Below, one piece after another: positions 34,376 through 42,726 of a stretch of 64,000 nucleotides of DNA. The notes under the pieces were generated by a model, which saw nothing but the letters and a program-made list of their open reading frames with translations, did not search any database and was not told the origin of the DNA. The DNA is from Chitinophaga alhagiae (lineage in GTDB: Bacteria; Bacteroidota; Bacteroidia; Chitinophagales; Chitinophagaceae): assembly GCF_003568665.1 (NCBI RefSeq), contig NZ_QXMH01000001.1:1798001-1862000 (forward strand), read 5' to 3'. Every line of letters begins with the position of its first letter. Within the stretch, counting starts at the first letter, position 1. The translations under genes and the position numbers were made by a program.

Positions 34376-35350
34376 TCAAATAATTCCTTCTCGGATTAAA
34401 TCGTGTAAATGTATAATTCCATGATACTGATCATCTTTCATCACCAGTAGCTGCGTAATGTCGTATTCCCGCATAAGGTCCAGCGCATTCACCGCCAGTT
34501 CATCGTGCTGGATGGTTTTAGGGTTGCGGCTCATAATGTCTGCCGCTTTTACGCCTGAAGCGTCCATATTTTTTTCCAGCATTCTCCTGAGGTCGCCGTC
34601 GGTAATAATTCCTTCCAGGCCGCCGCTTTCATTCACCACACCGGTAACGCCCAGCATTTTGGAGGAAATTTCCACGATCACCTCCCGCAACGGGCTGCTC
34701 TTCAATACTTTCGGCACCTGGTGCAGGCGGCTCAGGTCTGCCACCTTCAGGTACAGCTTTTTGCCCAGCGTTCCTCCCGGGTGGAATTTGGCAAAATCCT
34801 CCGCGGTGAAGCCTCTGAGTTCCATCAGGCAAACCGCCAGGGCATCGCCCATGACCATCTGGGCCGTAGTGCTGGAAGTTGGGGCCAGGTTATTGGGGCA
34901 GGCCTCCTGGGTCACAAAGGTGTTCAGCACAAAATGTGCCGACTGCGCAAGGTAAGAGTCTGGCTTGCCTACAATGGCCACCAGCTTGTTGCCCAGGTTG
35001 TTTACCAGTGGCACCAGCACCTTTACCTCCGGAGATTCCCCGCTTTTGGAGATGCATATCACCACATCCTCTGCCGTGATCATCCCCAGGTCTCCGTGAA
35101 TGGCGTCTGCAGCATGCATAAACAGCGCCGGCGTACCGGTAGAATTAAGGGTGGCCACAATTTTCTGGGCTACAATGGCGCTTTTGCCAATGCCGGTGAG
35201 CACCACCCTGCCGCGGCAGTGGGCAATCAATTCCACGGTTTGTTCAAAATCGTCATTGATAAATTGCTCCAAACTCCCAATAGCCGCAGATTCCAGCCTT
35301 ACTGTGCGCTTCGCCGTTTCCCGGATGTTTACGGTAGTCTTCTCTTTCAT
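34376..35350 (-). CDS. kdsD: Arabinose-5-phosphate isomerase (KdsD/KpsF family)
   Basis: A 324-residue protein (ATG 35350). An N-terminal SIS domain spans about 30-180 (VVLTGIGKSAIVAQKIVATL, STGTPALFMHAADAIHGDLG, CISKSGESPEV). Two CBS domains follow at about 200-320 (ITDGDLRRMLEKN and ITQLLVMKDDQYHGIIHLHD). It converts ribulose 5-phosphate to arabinose 5-phosphate, the first step towards KDO for lipopolysaccharide. A longer frame to 35416 is rejected. It is cotranscribed with manC. Confidence 0.94.
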   Translation of the reverse strand: MKEKTTVNIRETAKRTVRLESAAIGSLEQFINDDFEQTVELIAHCRGRVVLTGIGKSAIVAQKIVATLNSTGTPALFMHAADAIHGDLGMITAEDVVICISKSGESPEVKVLVPLVNNLGNKLVAIVGKPDSYLAQSAHFVLNTFVTQEACPNNLAPTSSTTAQMVMGDALAVCLMELRGFTAEDFAKFHPGGTLGKKLYLKVADLSRLHQVPKVLKSSPLREVIVEISSKMLGVTGVVNESGGLEGIITDGDLRRMLEKNMDASGVKAADIMSRNPKTIQHDELAVNALDLMREYDITQLLVMKDDQYHGIIHLHDLIREGII

Positions 35351-35407
35351 TGCAGTAACCACAAATTTATCATTTTTTAAATAAGCAGGGCCGCCATATA
35401 ATTTATA

Positions 35408-35438
35408 TTGACACAAACTAGTTTTTTAAGTAATTTCG
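35408..35438 (+). promoter_or_regulatory. Near-consensus promoter before recQ
   Basis: TTG at 35408-35410, 20-nt spacer, then TAATTTCG at 35431-35438 (one mismatch to TAnnTTTG). Spacing fits a Bacteroidetes promoter. Confidence 0.4.
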
Positions 35439-35524
35439 TGTCCCCCAAAAAAACATGTTGAAAATTTTTCATCTATCGATTCTGTTTTACGCTCTAGAAT
35501 TACATTCGTTAAATTAATTATGTG

Positions 35525-37729
35525 ATGGCTGTTGCAAAGGTAAGTTTGTTGGATGCATTACACGAACACTTTGGCTTTGATTCCTTTAAAGGGAACCAGG
35601 AGAAGATCATTAAAAGCATACTTTCCGGAAAAGATACATTCGTGATCATGCCTACCGGGGGTGGTAAATCTTTATGTTACCAGCTGCCCGCACTGATGAG
35701 CCCTGGCGTGGCGCTCATTGTAAGCCCGCTGATTGCCCTGATGAAAAACCAGGTAGACCTGGTACGCTCTTACAGCAGCAAAGACAATGTGGCGCATTTC
35801 CTTAACTCCACGCTCACCAAGGCGCAAATCAAAAAGGTGCGCACAGACCTGCTGTCTGGCAAGACCAAAATGCTGTACGTAGCGCCGGAAACACTCACCA
35901 AACAGGAAAATATAGACTTTTTCAAGGAGCTGAACATCTCCTTTATTGCCGTAGACGAGGCCCACTGCATCTCTGAATGGGGGCACGATTTCCGGCCGGA
36001 ATACCGCCGCCTCAAGGAAATGATAGACATGATCAGCAGCAAGCTGCCTGTTATAGCCCTTACGGCCACCGCCACACCCAAGGTACAGAGCGATATTGTG
36101 AAGAACCTTGAGCTGCGCAGCCCGGAGATCTTCATGTCTTCCTTCAACCGCCCCAACCTGTACTACGAGATCAGGCCCAAGCGCAAAAAGGAACAGACCA
36201 TCCGGGAAATTGTCAAATTCATTCACCTGCACAAAGGCAAAAGCGGCATCATTTATACGCTGAACCGTAAAACCACGGAAGAGCTGGCAGATATGCTGGT
36301 AGCCAACGGCATCAAGGCGGTGGCTTACCACGCCGGCCTCGACCCCGGCACCCGCGCGCAACGGCAAGACATGTTCCTGCTGGAAGAGGTGGAGGTCATA
36401 GTGGCCACCATTGCTTTTGGCATGGGCATAGACAAGCCTGACGTGCGGTTCGTTATACATTACAACATTCCCAAAAGCCTGGAAAACTACTACCAGGAAA
36501 CCGGCCGCGCCGGGCGAGATGGGCTGGAGGGCATTTGCGTATGCTTTTATTCCTACCAGGATGTACAGAAGCTGGAGCACCTGATGCGGGACAAACCGCT
36601 TTCCGAGCGTGAAATGGGGGCACAGCTCATTAACGAAACCGTAGCTTACGCAGAAAGCGCCGTTTGCCGCCGGAAAGTAATACTGCACTACTTTGGCGAA
36701 AAGTACGGGGAGGAAAACTGCGGCAAATGCGATAACTGCCGAAACCCGAAGGAGAAAATAGAGGTGAAGAACCGCGTGGTGATCGTACTGAAAGCCATAC
36801 AGCGGCTGGAAGAACGGTTTGGCACAGAGTACGTGGTGAGCATCATTACAGGTAAAGTAAACCCGCAGATCACCACTTTCCGGCACGACAAGCTGGATGT
36901 ATTCGGGGAGGGGAAAGAGTTTGACGCCCATTTCTGGAACTCCCTCATCCGGCAAATGATGCTGGAAGGGCTGTTGGAAAAGGACATTGAAGAATACGGT
37001 TTGCTCAAGATCACGGAAAAAGGCCGCAAATTCATCAAAAAACCCTACTCCATTTACGTTGCGCTCAACCACCAGTTTGACGAAGAAGGTGGAGGAGAGG
37101 AGGAAGATGGCGCCGGCGGCGAAGTGCAGCCCTCCGCGGACCCCGTGCTGTTCGAGATGCTGAAAGACCTTCGCAAAAAGGTATCCAAAGAAAAGAACCT
37201 GCCGCCTTTCGTTATTTTCCTGGAAACCTCCCTGGAGGATATGGCCACACAATACCCCACCACCGTGCAGGAGCTGGAAAAAATACAGGGTGTGAGCAAA
37301 GGCAAGGCCATCCGCTACGGCAAGAAGTTTATGGATGTTATTGCAGCCTACGTAGAGGAAAACAACATCATCAAACCGGATGATTTTGTGATGAAAAGCG
37401 TGGTAAACAAAAGCGGGCTGAAAGTGTTCATCATCCAGAACATAGACAAAAAAATGCCGCTGGAAACCATTGCCAAGAACAAGGAACTGAGCATTCCCGA
37501 GCTGCTGGACGAAATGGAGACCATTGTAGCCAGCGGCACCCGCCTCAACCTGGATTATTGCATTGACGAAGAACTGGACGATTACGCCCAGGACGAGATC
37601 ATCGAATATTTCAAAGGCTGCGAAACCTCCAGCCTGCAGATAGCCAAAGACGAGCTCACGGAAGGCAACTATACCATTGAGCAATTAAAGCTGATGCGGA
37701 TCAAGTTCCTGGTAGAGTACGGGAATTGA
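35525..37729 (+). CDS. recQ: ATP-dependent DNA helicase RecQ
   Basis: A 734-residue protein, longer than Escherichia coli RecQ (about 610). Walker A is MPTGGGKSL (43-51, K48), box II VDEAHCISEWGHDFRPEY, then the TATATPKVQ box III region. The second lobe has YHAGLDPGTRAQRQDMFLLE, IAFGMGIDKPDVR and YYQETGRAGRDGLEG. Zinc-binding Cys residues of the RQC domain are in CRRKVILHY...CGKCDNC. An acidic Gly-rich linker (EEGGGEEEDGAGGEV) is followed by the HRDC domain at about 550-620. About 100 further residues (FVMKSVVNKSGLKVF onward) are an extra C-terminal helical region found in Bacteroidota RecQ. Start ATG 35525 (a GTG directly precedes it). Confidence 0.95.
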   Translation: MAVAKVSLLDALHEHFGFDSFKGNQEKIIKSILSGKDTFVIMPTGGGKSLCYQLPALMSPGVALIVSPLIALMKNQVDLVRSYSSKDNVAHFLNSTLTKAQIKKVRTDLLSGKTKMLYVAPETLTKQENIDFFKELNISFIAVDEAHCISEWGHDFRPEYRRLKEMIDMISSKLPVIALTATATPKVQSDIVKNLELRSPEIFMSSFNRPNLYYEIRPKRKKEQTIREIVKFIHLHKGKSGIIYTLNRKTTEELADMLVANGIKAVAYHAGLDPGTRAQRQDMFLLEEVEVIVATIAFGMGIDKPDVRFVIHYNIPKSLENYYQETGRAGRDGLEGICVCFYSYQDVQKLEHLMRDKPLSEREMGAQLINETVAYAESAVCRRKVILHYFGEKYGEENCGKCDNCRNPKEKIEVKNRVVIVLKAIQRLEERFGTEYVVSIITGKVNPQITTFRHDKLDVFGEGKEFDAHFWNSLIRQMMLEGLLEKDIEEYGLLKITEKGRKFIKKPYSIYVALNHQFDEEGGGEEEDGAGGEVQPSADPVLFEMLKDLRKKVSKEKNLPPFVIFLETSLEDMATQYPTTVQELEKIQGVSKGKAIRYGKKFMDVIAAYVEENNIIKPDDFVMKSVVNKSGLKVFIIQNIDKKMPLETIAKNKELSIPELLDEMETIVASGTRLNLDYCIDEELDDYAQDEIIEYFKGCETSSLQIAKDELTEGNYTIEQLKLMRIKFLVEYGN

Positions 37730-37775
37730 TGCCGCGCGCCAGAACCGGCCCTGCAAGAAATTCTTGCTCAAACTT

Positions 37776-37805
37776 TTTGTTTTTTAAAAGATTGTCTTAC
37801 TTTTG
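37776..37805 (+). promoter_or_regulatory. Promoter of tRNA-Phe
   Basis: TTTG (37776-37779), an 18-nt spacer and TACTTTTG (37798-37805) match the -33/-7 consensus of Bacteroidetes housekeeping promoters. The tRNA begins 27 nt after the box. Confidence 0.8.
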
Positions 37806-37832
37806 CAGTCCCCTTACGAAAAAGGGGTACCT

Positions 37833-37905
37833 GGTGCGGTAGCTCAGTTGGTAGAGCAAAGGACTGAAAATCCTTGTGTCGCCGGTTCGATCCCGGCCCA
37901 CACCA
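37833..37905 (+). tRNA. tRNA-Phe (anticodon GAA)
   Basis: 73 nt in a canonical cloverleaf: acceptor GGTGCGG/CCACACC, D stem GCTC/GAGC, anticodon arm AAGGA-CTGAAAA-TCCTT with anticodon GAA at the loop centre, T arm GCCGG-TTCGATC-CCGGC, and discriminator A. No CCA is encoded. The acceptor stem has one C-A mismatch (position 5 against 68), the only irregularity. Confidence 0.93.
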
Positions 37906-37907
37906 CA

Positions 37908-37937
37908 AAAAAGCCTTCGGTTTCCGGGGGCTTTTTT
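37908..37937 (+). terminator. Terminator after tRNA-Phe
   Basis: AAAAAGCCTTCGG-TTT-CCGGGGGCTTTTTTT pairs along 13 bp (two G-T wobbles) with a T-run, directly after the tRNA. Confidence 0.85.
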
Positions 37938-38248
37938 TATGCGCTTTACTGGTATATGTGTATGACGATTTTAAAGGCGATAAACCGGGGGTGCCAAGCC
38001 GATAACAAGGCGACAAGAAGCCGATAAGCCCGGGGTGCCAAGCCGACAACAAGGCGATAAGAAGCCGATAAGAAGATGGCCGCCCCTTTCTATGTAAAAT
38101 TTAAACCATCATTATAGTTATGATCCTCAACGTCCTATAATACCGTTCTGCTTTATTACGCCTTCCCCAATTTCTCAACCTGATCCGGATTTTTCTCTTT
38201 TTTTTCCGTCGCTTTTCATAATTTTCGGCGTTCATCCCTACAACCAAT
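37938..38248. other. 311-bp spacer between tRNA-Phe terminator and isoprenoid-synthase-like gene
   Basis: Holds the 44-bp tandem repeat (37977-38075) and then about 170 bp of AT-rich sequence leading to the next gene. I see no consensus promoter box there, and no coding frame. Confidence 0.6.
37977..38075. repeat. 44-bp imperfect tandem repeat, 2.25 copies
   Basis: Units begin at 37977 (GCGATAA), 38021 (CCGATAA) and 38065 (CCGATAAGAAG, partial). Units 1 and 2 differ at about five of 44 positions. The unit contains shorter sub-repeats of the type AAGCCGATAA and AAGGCGA. Not coding in any frame that continues. Confidence 0.8.
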
Positions 38249-39256
38249 ATGCCACCAAGCACTGTTAATACCTACAACACCGCCAGGCACCTATACCTGC
38301 TGCACCGCCGGTTAAAGAAACAACGGCATTATATTAAACAACGGCTGCCGCCGCTGCTGCAGACCTTACACGCCAACGAAAGCAACGAAAGTTTTCCCCC
38401 TTCCAGCATCAGGCGGTTTTCCAAATACTGGGAGTTAAGCCTGAATGTTGTTTGTGACAGCCTGTACCTGTTGATGAATAAACAACTGAGCCAGGAAGAG
38501 CATGAACGCATTTTGCTGCTCAGTATTTTTGGGCTGTTGTATGACGATCTGTTCGATGAAAAGATCCTGCCGCTTCACCAGTTGGAAGCGTTCACGCTGG
38601 AGCCGGAAAAGCACCGCCCCGCCAGCTTCACCGAGCATGCCGTGAAACAATTGTACCTGCGCATCCTCACCCTGTCTCCCTGCCGCAACCGCGTCATAGC
38701 GCACCTGCACCAGGTTTTCAACTGGCAGAAAGCTTCACTGAAACAAATGTCTGCCCAGGTAGGCGAGGAAGAATTGTACGAGATCACTTATAAAAAAAGC
38801 TACTATTCCATTCTGCTCTGTTATTCCACGCTCAACTATTACCCGCCTGAAAATGTGCGGGCCATGCTGTACCCCATGGCCGGGCTGCTGCAGCTCACCA
38901 ACGATGCTTTTGATGTGTACAGAGATCTTGGCAGCGGCATTTACACAGTGCCCAATCGTTACTTGGATTTTGACAAGATCATGCAAAAATTCCTTGAAGA
39001 TGTAGCCCTGTTCAATACCTCCCTTGCCGCGCTTCCCTTTCAGCAACCCGCCAAAAACAAATACAGCATTACCATTCATGCATTGCATGCCATGGGATGG
39101 ATGGCCTTAAAACAGTTAAAGGAAAATGCCCGCGGCGTGCAATGCCCTGAAGAGCTGGCCGCCCTTGGCCGCAAGGCGCTGGTATGTGATATGGACAGTT
39201 TTTCACAGAAGGCGCGGTGGGTGCGGCAGGTAAAACAACTGGTAAATTACCAGTAA
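38249..39256 (+). CDS. Class I isoprenoid-synthase-like protein
   Basis: A 335-residue all-helical protein. It has two aspartate-rich motifs at the spacing expected for class I prenyl/terpene synthases: LLYDDLFDE (D99, D100, D103) and LLQLTNDAFDVYRDLGSGIY (N218, D219, D222, D226). The latter resembles the second motif of squalene/phytoene synthases (a TNxxRDxxED-type stretch). An intervening block YKKSYYSILLCYSTLNYYP fits the helix with the active-site Tyr/Ser. I infer an Mg-diphosphate-binding enzyme of the class I isoprenoid fold; substrate and product are unknown. No oxidase or prenyl-diphosphate synthase gene is adjacent. Confidence 0.68.
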   Translation: MPPSTVNTYNTARHLYLLHRRLKKQRHYIKQRLPPLLQTLHANESNESFPPSSIRRFSKYWELSLNVVCDSLYLLMNKQLSQEEHERILLLSIFGLLYDDLFDEKILPLHQLEAFTLEPEKHRPASFTEHAVKQLYLRILTLSPCRNRVIAHLHQVFNWQKASLKQMSAQVGEEELYEITYKKSYYSILLCYSTLNYYPPENVRAMLYPMAGLLQLTNDAFDVYRDLGSGIYTVPNRYLDFDKIMQKFLEDVALFNTSLAALPFQQPAKNKYSITIHALHAMGWMALKQLKENARGVQCPEELAALGRKALVCDMDSFSQKARWVRQVKQLVNYQ

Positions 39257-39278
39257 GCCGCATGGAAAGGGCAACGCT

Positions 39279-40283
39279 CTAACCATTTCTCAAACTGCTG
39301 GCCTGTACGTCAAGGATGGTGGAAAGCTGCACCACCTGGTTGTCTGTTGCAATACCATCTATTTGTGCAATCAGCAATTCCGCCGCCTGCCTGCCTATCT
39401 CGAAAGTTGGCTGGCGGATAGTGGTAAGGGCAGGGGAGAACAGCTCACTGGCCGGGTTATCCGAGAAACCGGCCAACGCTACCTCTTCGGGTATGCGGAG
39501 CCCCAGTTTCTTCAACACCTGCAAGCTCATGATAGCCAGCCGTTCCATGGAAAAAAAGAGCGCGTCCGGCTGATCGGCGCCGCTGGTAAAAAGCTGCTCA
39601 ATAGGGGCTTCCGTTTCGCAGCTTTGCACAATCCATTCTTCCCGGACCGGGATATTGTACTGCTCCAGCGCATCGCGGTAGCCCTGCAGGCGTTTTTGAG
39701 AGGTGGAAAGCCATGGCGCCATAGAGAGAATGGCTATTTTGCGGCAGCCCCGCTCCAGCAGGTGCTCCACCCCCCTGAAGGCGCCTTCGTGGTCGTTTAC
39801 CACCACCCGGGGGCCGCCCAGCCCCTCGTACACCCTGTCAAACATCACTACGGGGGTATCCATTTCTTCCAGGTGGTCAAACCGCCGGGTATTATTGGCC
39901 AGCGAAATGATCAGCCCGTCTATCCGGCGGGAGGCAAGCAGCCGTACATTGGCCACCTCCCGCTCATATTCCTCATGGCTCTGGAATATCATCACATGGT
40001 AACCCTTGCGGTAGGCGTAATCCTCAATGCCGGCTATGGTGGCGGCGCAGAAGTTATTGGCTATTTCCGGTACCACCACGCCTATGATCTTGCTGCGTTT
40101 TTCTTTCAGGGAAAGGGCGATGGGGTTGGGGGTGTAGTGCAGGTCTGCCGCCACCTGCTGCACCAGCAGCCGCGTGGCCGGGTTAATGTCATGGCTGCCC
40201 CGCAGCGCCCGAGATACGGTTGAGGGCGCCATCTTGAGCTGCTGCGCAATGTCTTTGATGGTTGTGGCGTTTTTCCTGGTCAC
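39279..40283 (-). CDS. LacI family transcriptional regulator
   Basis: A 334-residue repressor. The N-terminal HTH is TTIKDIAQQLKMAPSTVSRA (7-26) with the hinge NPIALSLKEKRSKIIGVVVP. The effector domain is periplasmic-binding-protein-like (EIANNFCAATIAGIEDYAYR, RRIDGLIIS, PVVMFDRV, GFSDNPASELFSPALTTIRQ). Divergent from the ThuA/Gfo-Idh operon, it most likely represses that operon and releases on a sugar or sugar derivative. A palindrome in the spacer is a good operator. Confidence 0.94.
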   Translation of the reverse strand: MTRKNATTIKDIAQQLKMAPSTVSRALRGSHDINPATRLLVQQVAADLHYTPNPIALSLKEKRSKIIGVVVPEIANNFCAATIAGIEDYAYRKGYHVMIFQSHEEYEREVANVRLLASRRIDGLIISLANNTRRFDHLEEMDTPVVMFDRVYEGLGGPRVVVNDHEGAFRGVEHLLERGCRKIAILSMAPWLSTSQKRLQGYRDALEQYNIPVREEWIVQSCETEAPIEQLFTSGADQPDALFFSMERLAIMSLQVLKKLGLRIPEEVALAGFSDNPASELFSPALTTIRQPTFEIGRQAAELLIAQIDGIATDNQVVQLSTILDVQASSLRNG

Positions 40284-40336
40284 CGGATGATGATTTGTTA
40301 ATTTTTCCCGCTATTAAATGTAATATATTTAATGCA

Positions 40337-40354
40337 AACGATTCCGGTATCGTT
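40337..40354. promoter_or_regulatory. Putative LacI-type operator
   Basis: AACGAT-TCCGGT-ATCGTT: an 18-bp near-perfect palindrome with central CCGG (only the T43/T48 pair breaks symmetry). It lies 54 nt upstream of the regulator start and 120 nt upstream of the divergent operon, in the only sizable gap between them. Confidence 0.65.
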
Positions 40355-40473
40355 GTAACAAACTGCCTTTTCCGCACCCCAAGCCGGTACTGTTGCTTTG
40401 CATGCCGTTGTTGATTACTTTTAAACATCTGCAGATGACATTATTTAATTCCACATTCATTCTAATTTAATTT

Positions 40474-41340
40474 ATGATGAGCACCTGTTTTGCCAGATCA
40501 ATTATGTTTTTTTTGCTGTTCCTGGGGGTTGCCGGTTTTTCGGCCTGCAGTACCACGGGAAAAATGGATACCGGGAAAGTTAACTGGAAAAAAACCCGCG
40601 TGCTCGTGTACACCAAAAACGGGAAAGGCTATGTGCATGACAATATTCCTTTTGCCTCGGCCGCCTTTCAGAAGATGGGCCAGGAGCATGGGTTTGCTGT
40701 TGACGTTTCTGACAATCCCGCAGTTTTTACGGATGATAACCTGAAAAAATATGATGCCCTGGTGTTTACCAGCACCAACAACGACGTGTTTGACACGGAT
40801 GCGCAAAAAGTAGCGTTCATGCGCTACATCCAGTCCGGCGGCGGCTTTATGGGGGTACACTCCGCCATTGGCACCGAACGGAAATGGACCTGGTTTAAAA
40901 TGATGCTGGGCGGTACCTTCTCCTGGCATGCCCGTTTTCAGCCGTTCAAAGTAGTGGTGATAGACCCGGGCCACCCCTCCATGCAGGGCGTGCCCAAAGA
41001 GTGGATGCGGGAAGACGAATGCTATTTCAGCAAAGAAATGTATCCCGGTATCAAAACCCTGATTGCCCACGATGTGAGCAGCCTGAAGGTAAGGCCGCAT
41101 GATTCCGTGCTGGTCAAAAATGTAGGTTCCTTCGGCAATAACTATCCCGCCGTATGGTACCAGCATTTTGACGGGGGGCACGTATGGTACACCACCTTTG
41201 GCCACGACAAAAAAGACTACCAGGAGCCTACCTACCTGCACCACCTCTACCAGGGCCTGCATTGGGTAGTGAGCCAGACGCATCACCGGGACCTTTCCCG
41301 CGCTTATGCCACCAGCCCAAACACCCCGGTACGTTACTAG
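40474..41340 (+). CDS. ThuA-like lipoprotein
   Basis: A 288-residue protein with a signal peptide and lipobox FSAC (C25), then a ThuA-like (class I glutamine amidotransferase-like) fold: VLVYTKNGKGYVHDNIPFA, YDALVFTSTNNDVFD, QSGGGFMGVHSA (with a Gly-His nucleophile-elbow region), FQPFKVVVIDPGHPSMQGV and HFDGGHVWYTTFGHD. Known: ThuA acts with the oxidoreductase ThuB in 3-keto-disaccharide catabolism. Here the protein is exported, unlike the cytoplasmic Agrobacterium ThuA. It is the first gene of the LacI-controlled operon. Confidence 0.88.
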   Translation: MMSTCFARSIMFFLLFLGVAGFSACSTTGKMDTGKVNWKKTRVLVYTKNGKGYVHDNIPFASAAFQKMGQEHGFAVDVSDNPAVFTDDNLKKYDALVFTSTNNDVFDTDAQKVAFMRYIQSGGGFMGVHSAIGTERKWTWFKMMLGGTFSWHARFQPFKVVVIDPGHPSMQGVPKEWMREDECYFSKEMYPGIKTLIAHDVSSLKVRPHDSVLVKNVGSFGNNYPAVWYQHFDGGHVWYTTFGHDKKDYQEPTYLHHLYQGLHWVVSQTHHRDLSRAYATSPNTPVRY

Positions 41341-41357
41341 AATAAATTAACTGACAG

Positions 41358-42722
41358 ATGAAATATAGCTATGTACTGGCCGCAGGGCTAATGATGATGG
41401 CCTGCAACAACAGCGGGCCCAAAGAAGACAATAATATGGTACGCCTCATTACCCTGGCGCCGGGTCACTTTCATGCCGCCCTGGTGCAAAAGTCTATGTA
41501 CCCGGAACTGGACAGTGTGGTGAAAGTTTTTGCCCCGGAAGGGCCGGAGCTGAAAGCACACCTCAGCCTCATAGAACAATACAACACCCGCCCGGAAAAT
41601 CCCACGCACTGGAAAGAAGAAGTATATACGGGTACCGATTTCCTGCAAAAAATGACCGCTGAGCCAAAAGGCGCGGTGGTAGTGCTGGCTGGCAACAACC
41701 AGCAGAAAACAGCCTACATCAGTGCCGCGGTAGATGCCGGCATGAATGTGCTGGCAGACAAACCCATGGTGATTTCCGAAGAAGGGTTCAAAAAACTGGA
41801 ACAGATCTTCCCCGCTGCGGCGGGGAAAAAGGTGCTGGTATATGATATCATGACCGAACGCTCAGAGATCACCAATGTGCTGCAGAAAGAACTGCTCCAT
41901 CAGCCTTCCGTGTTCGGGGAGCTGGAGAAAGGCACGGCAGACAAACCCGCGGTGGAAATAGAAAGCATCCACCACTTTTACAAATCCGTTTCTGGCAAAA
42001 CCCTGCAGCGCCCGTCCTGGTTCTTTGATCCATCACAACAGGGAGATGCCATTGTAGACGTCAATACGCACCTGGTAGACCTGGCCCAGTGGATCTGTTT
42101 TGATACGGCCATAATTGACTACCACCAAGACGTTCAGATCTCCAAAGGCGAAAAATGGCGCACGCCCCTGAGCCTCTCCCAGTTTTCCGCCATCACCGGA
42201 GAAAAGACCTTCCCTGCGTTCCTCCAGGGTTTTGTAAAGCAGGATACCATACTGGACGTACCTGCCAACGGCACCATCTACTATTCCCTGAAAGGGGTAC
42301 ACATCCGCGCCACCGCATTGTGGAACTACGAGGCGCCCGCCGGTGGAGGAGACAGCCACTACGCTATTATGCGCGGTACCAAGGCCAACCTGGTCATCAA
42401 CCAGGGCAAGGAAGAAAATTGGAAACCGGAGCTGTACATTGAACCGCTGCAAAAAGACACCGCCTACGCTCAAAACCTGCAGGCCGTTATCCAACAGCTG
42501 GCCGCCAAATACCCCGGTATCAGCCTGGAGAACAAGGGCAACCGCTGGAAGGTGGTGATCCCCGACAACCTGAAAACCGGCCATGAGGCGCATTTTGCGG
42601 AAGTAATGCAGCGTTACCTGCAGTTCCTGAAAGAAGGTAAAGTGCCGGAGTGGGAAGTGAAGAACATGCTGGCCAAATATTATATCACTACAGCAGGCCT
42701 GGCCGTTGCCAAAGAAAAATAA
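41358..42722 (+). CDS. Gfo/Idh/MocA family oxidoreductase, lipoprotein
   Basis: A 454-residue protein with lipobox MMMAC (C16). A Rossmann-like N-terminal domain follows (about 28-150; LAPGHFHAALVQKSM), then the family Lys in VLADKPMV and the substrate domain with DVNTHLVDLAQW. The C-terminal half (about 200-440) resembles the putative oxidoreductase C-terminal domain of Bacteroidota sugar enzymes. The Gly-rich nucleotide loop is altered (APGHFH), so NAD binding may be atypical. It lies 17 nt after the ThuA-like gene. Confidence 0.85.
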   Translation: MKYSYVLAAGLMMMACNNSGPKEDNNMVRLITLAPGHFHAALVQKSMYPELDSVVKVFAPEGPELKAHLSLIEQYNTRPENPTHWKEEVYTGTDFLQKMTAEPKGAVVVLAGNNQQKTAYISAAVDAGMNVLADKPMVISEEGFKKLEQIFPAAAGKKVLVYDIMTERSEITNVLQKELLHQPSVFGELEKGTADKPAVEIESIHHFYKSVSGKTLQRPSWFFDPSQQGDAIVDVNTHLVDLAQWICFDTAIIDYHQDVQISKGEKWRTPLSLSQFSAITGEKTFPAFLQGFVKQDTILDVPANGTIYYSLKGVHIRATALWNYEAPAGGGDSHYAIMRGTKANLVINQGKEENWKPELYIEPLQKDTAYAQNLQAVIQQLAAKYPGISLENKGNRWKVVIPDNLKTGHEAHFAEVMQRYLQFLKEGKVPEWEVKNMLAKYYITTAGLAVAKEK

Positions 42723-42726
42723 ACAC

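Noticed and set aside
35672..37684. 670-codon minus-strand frame opposite recQ
   Set aside because: Antisense shadow of recQ; Phe/His/Val-rich product typical of complement reading.
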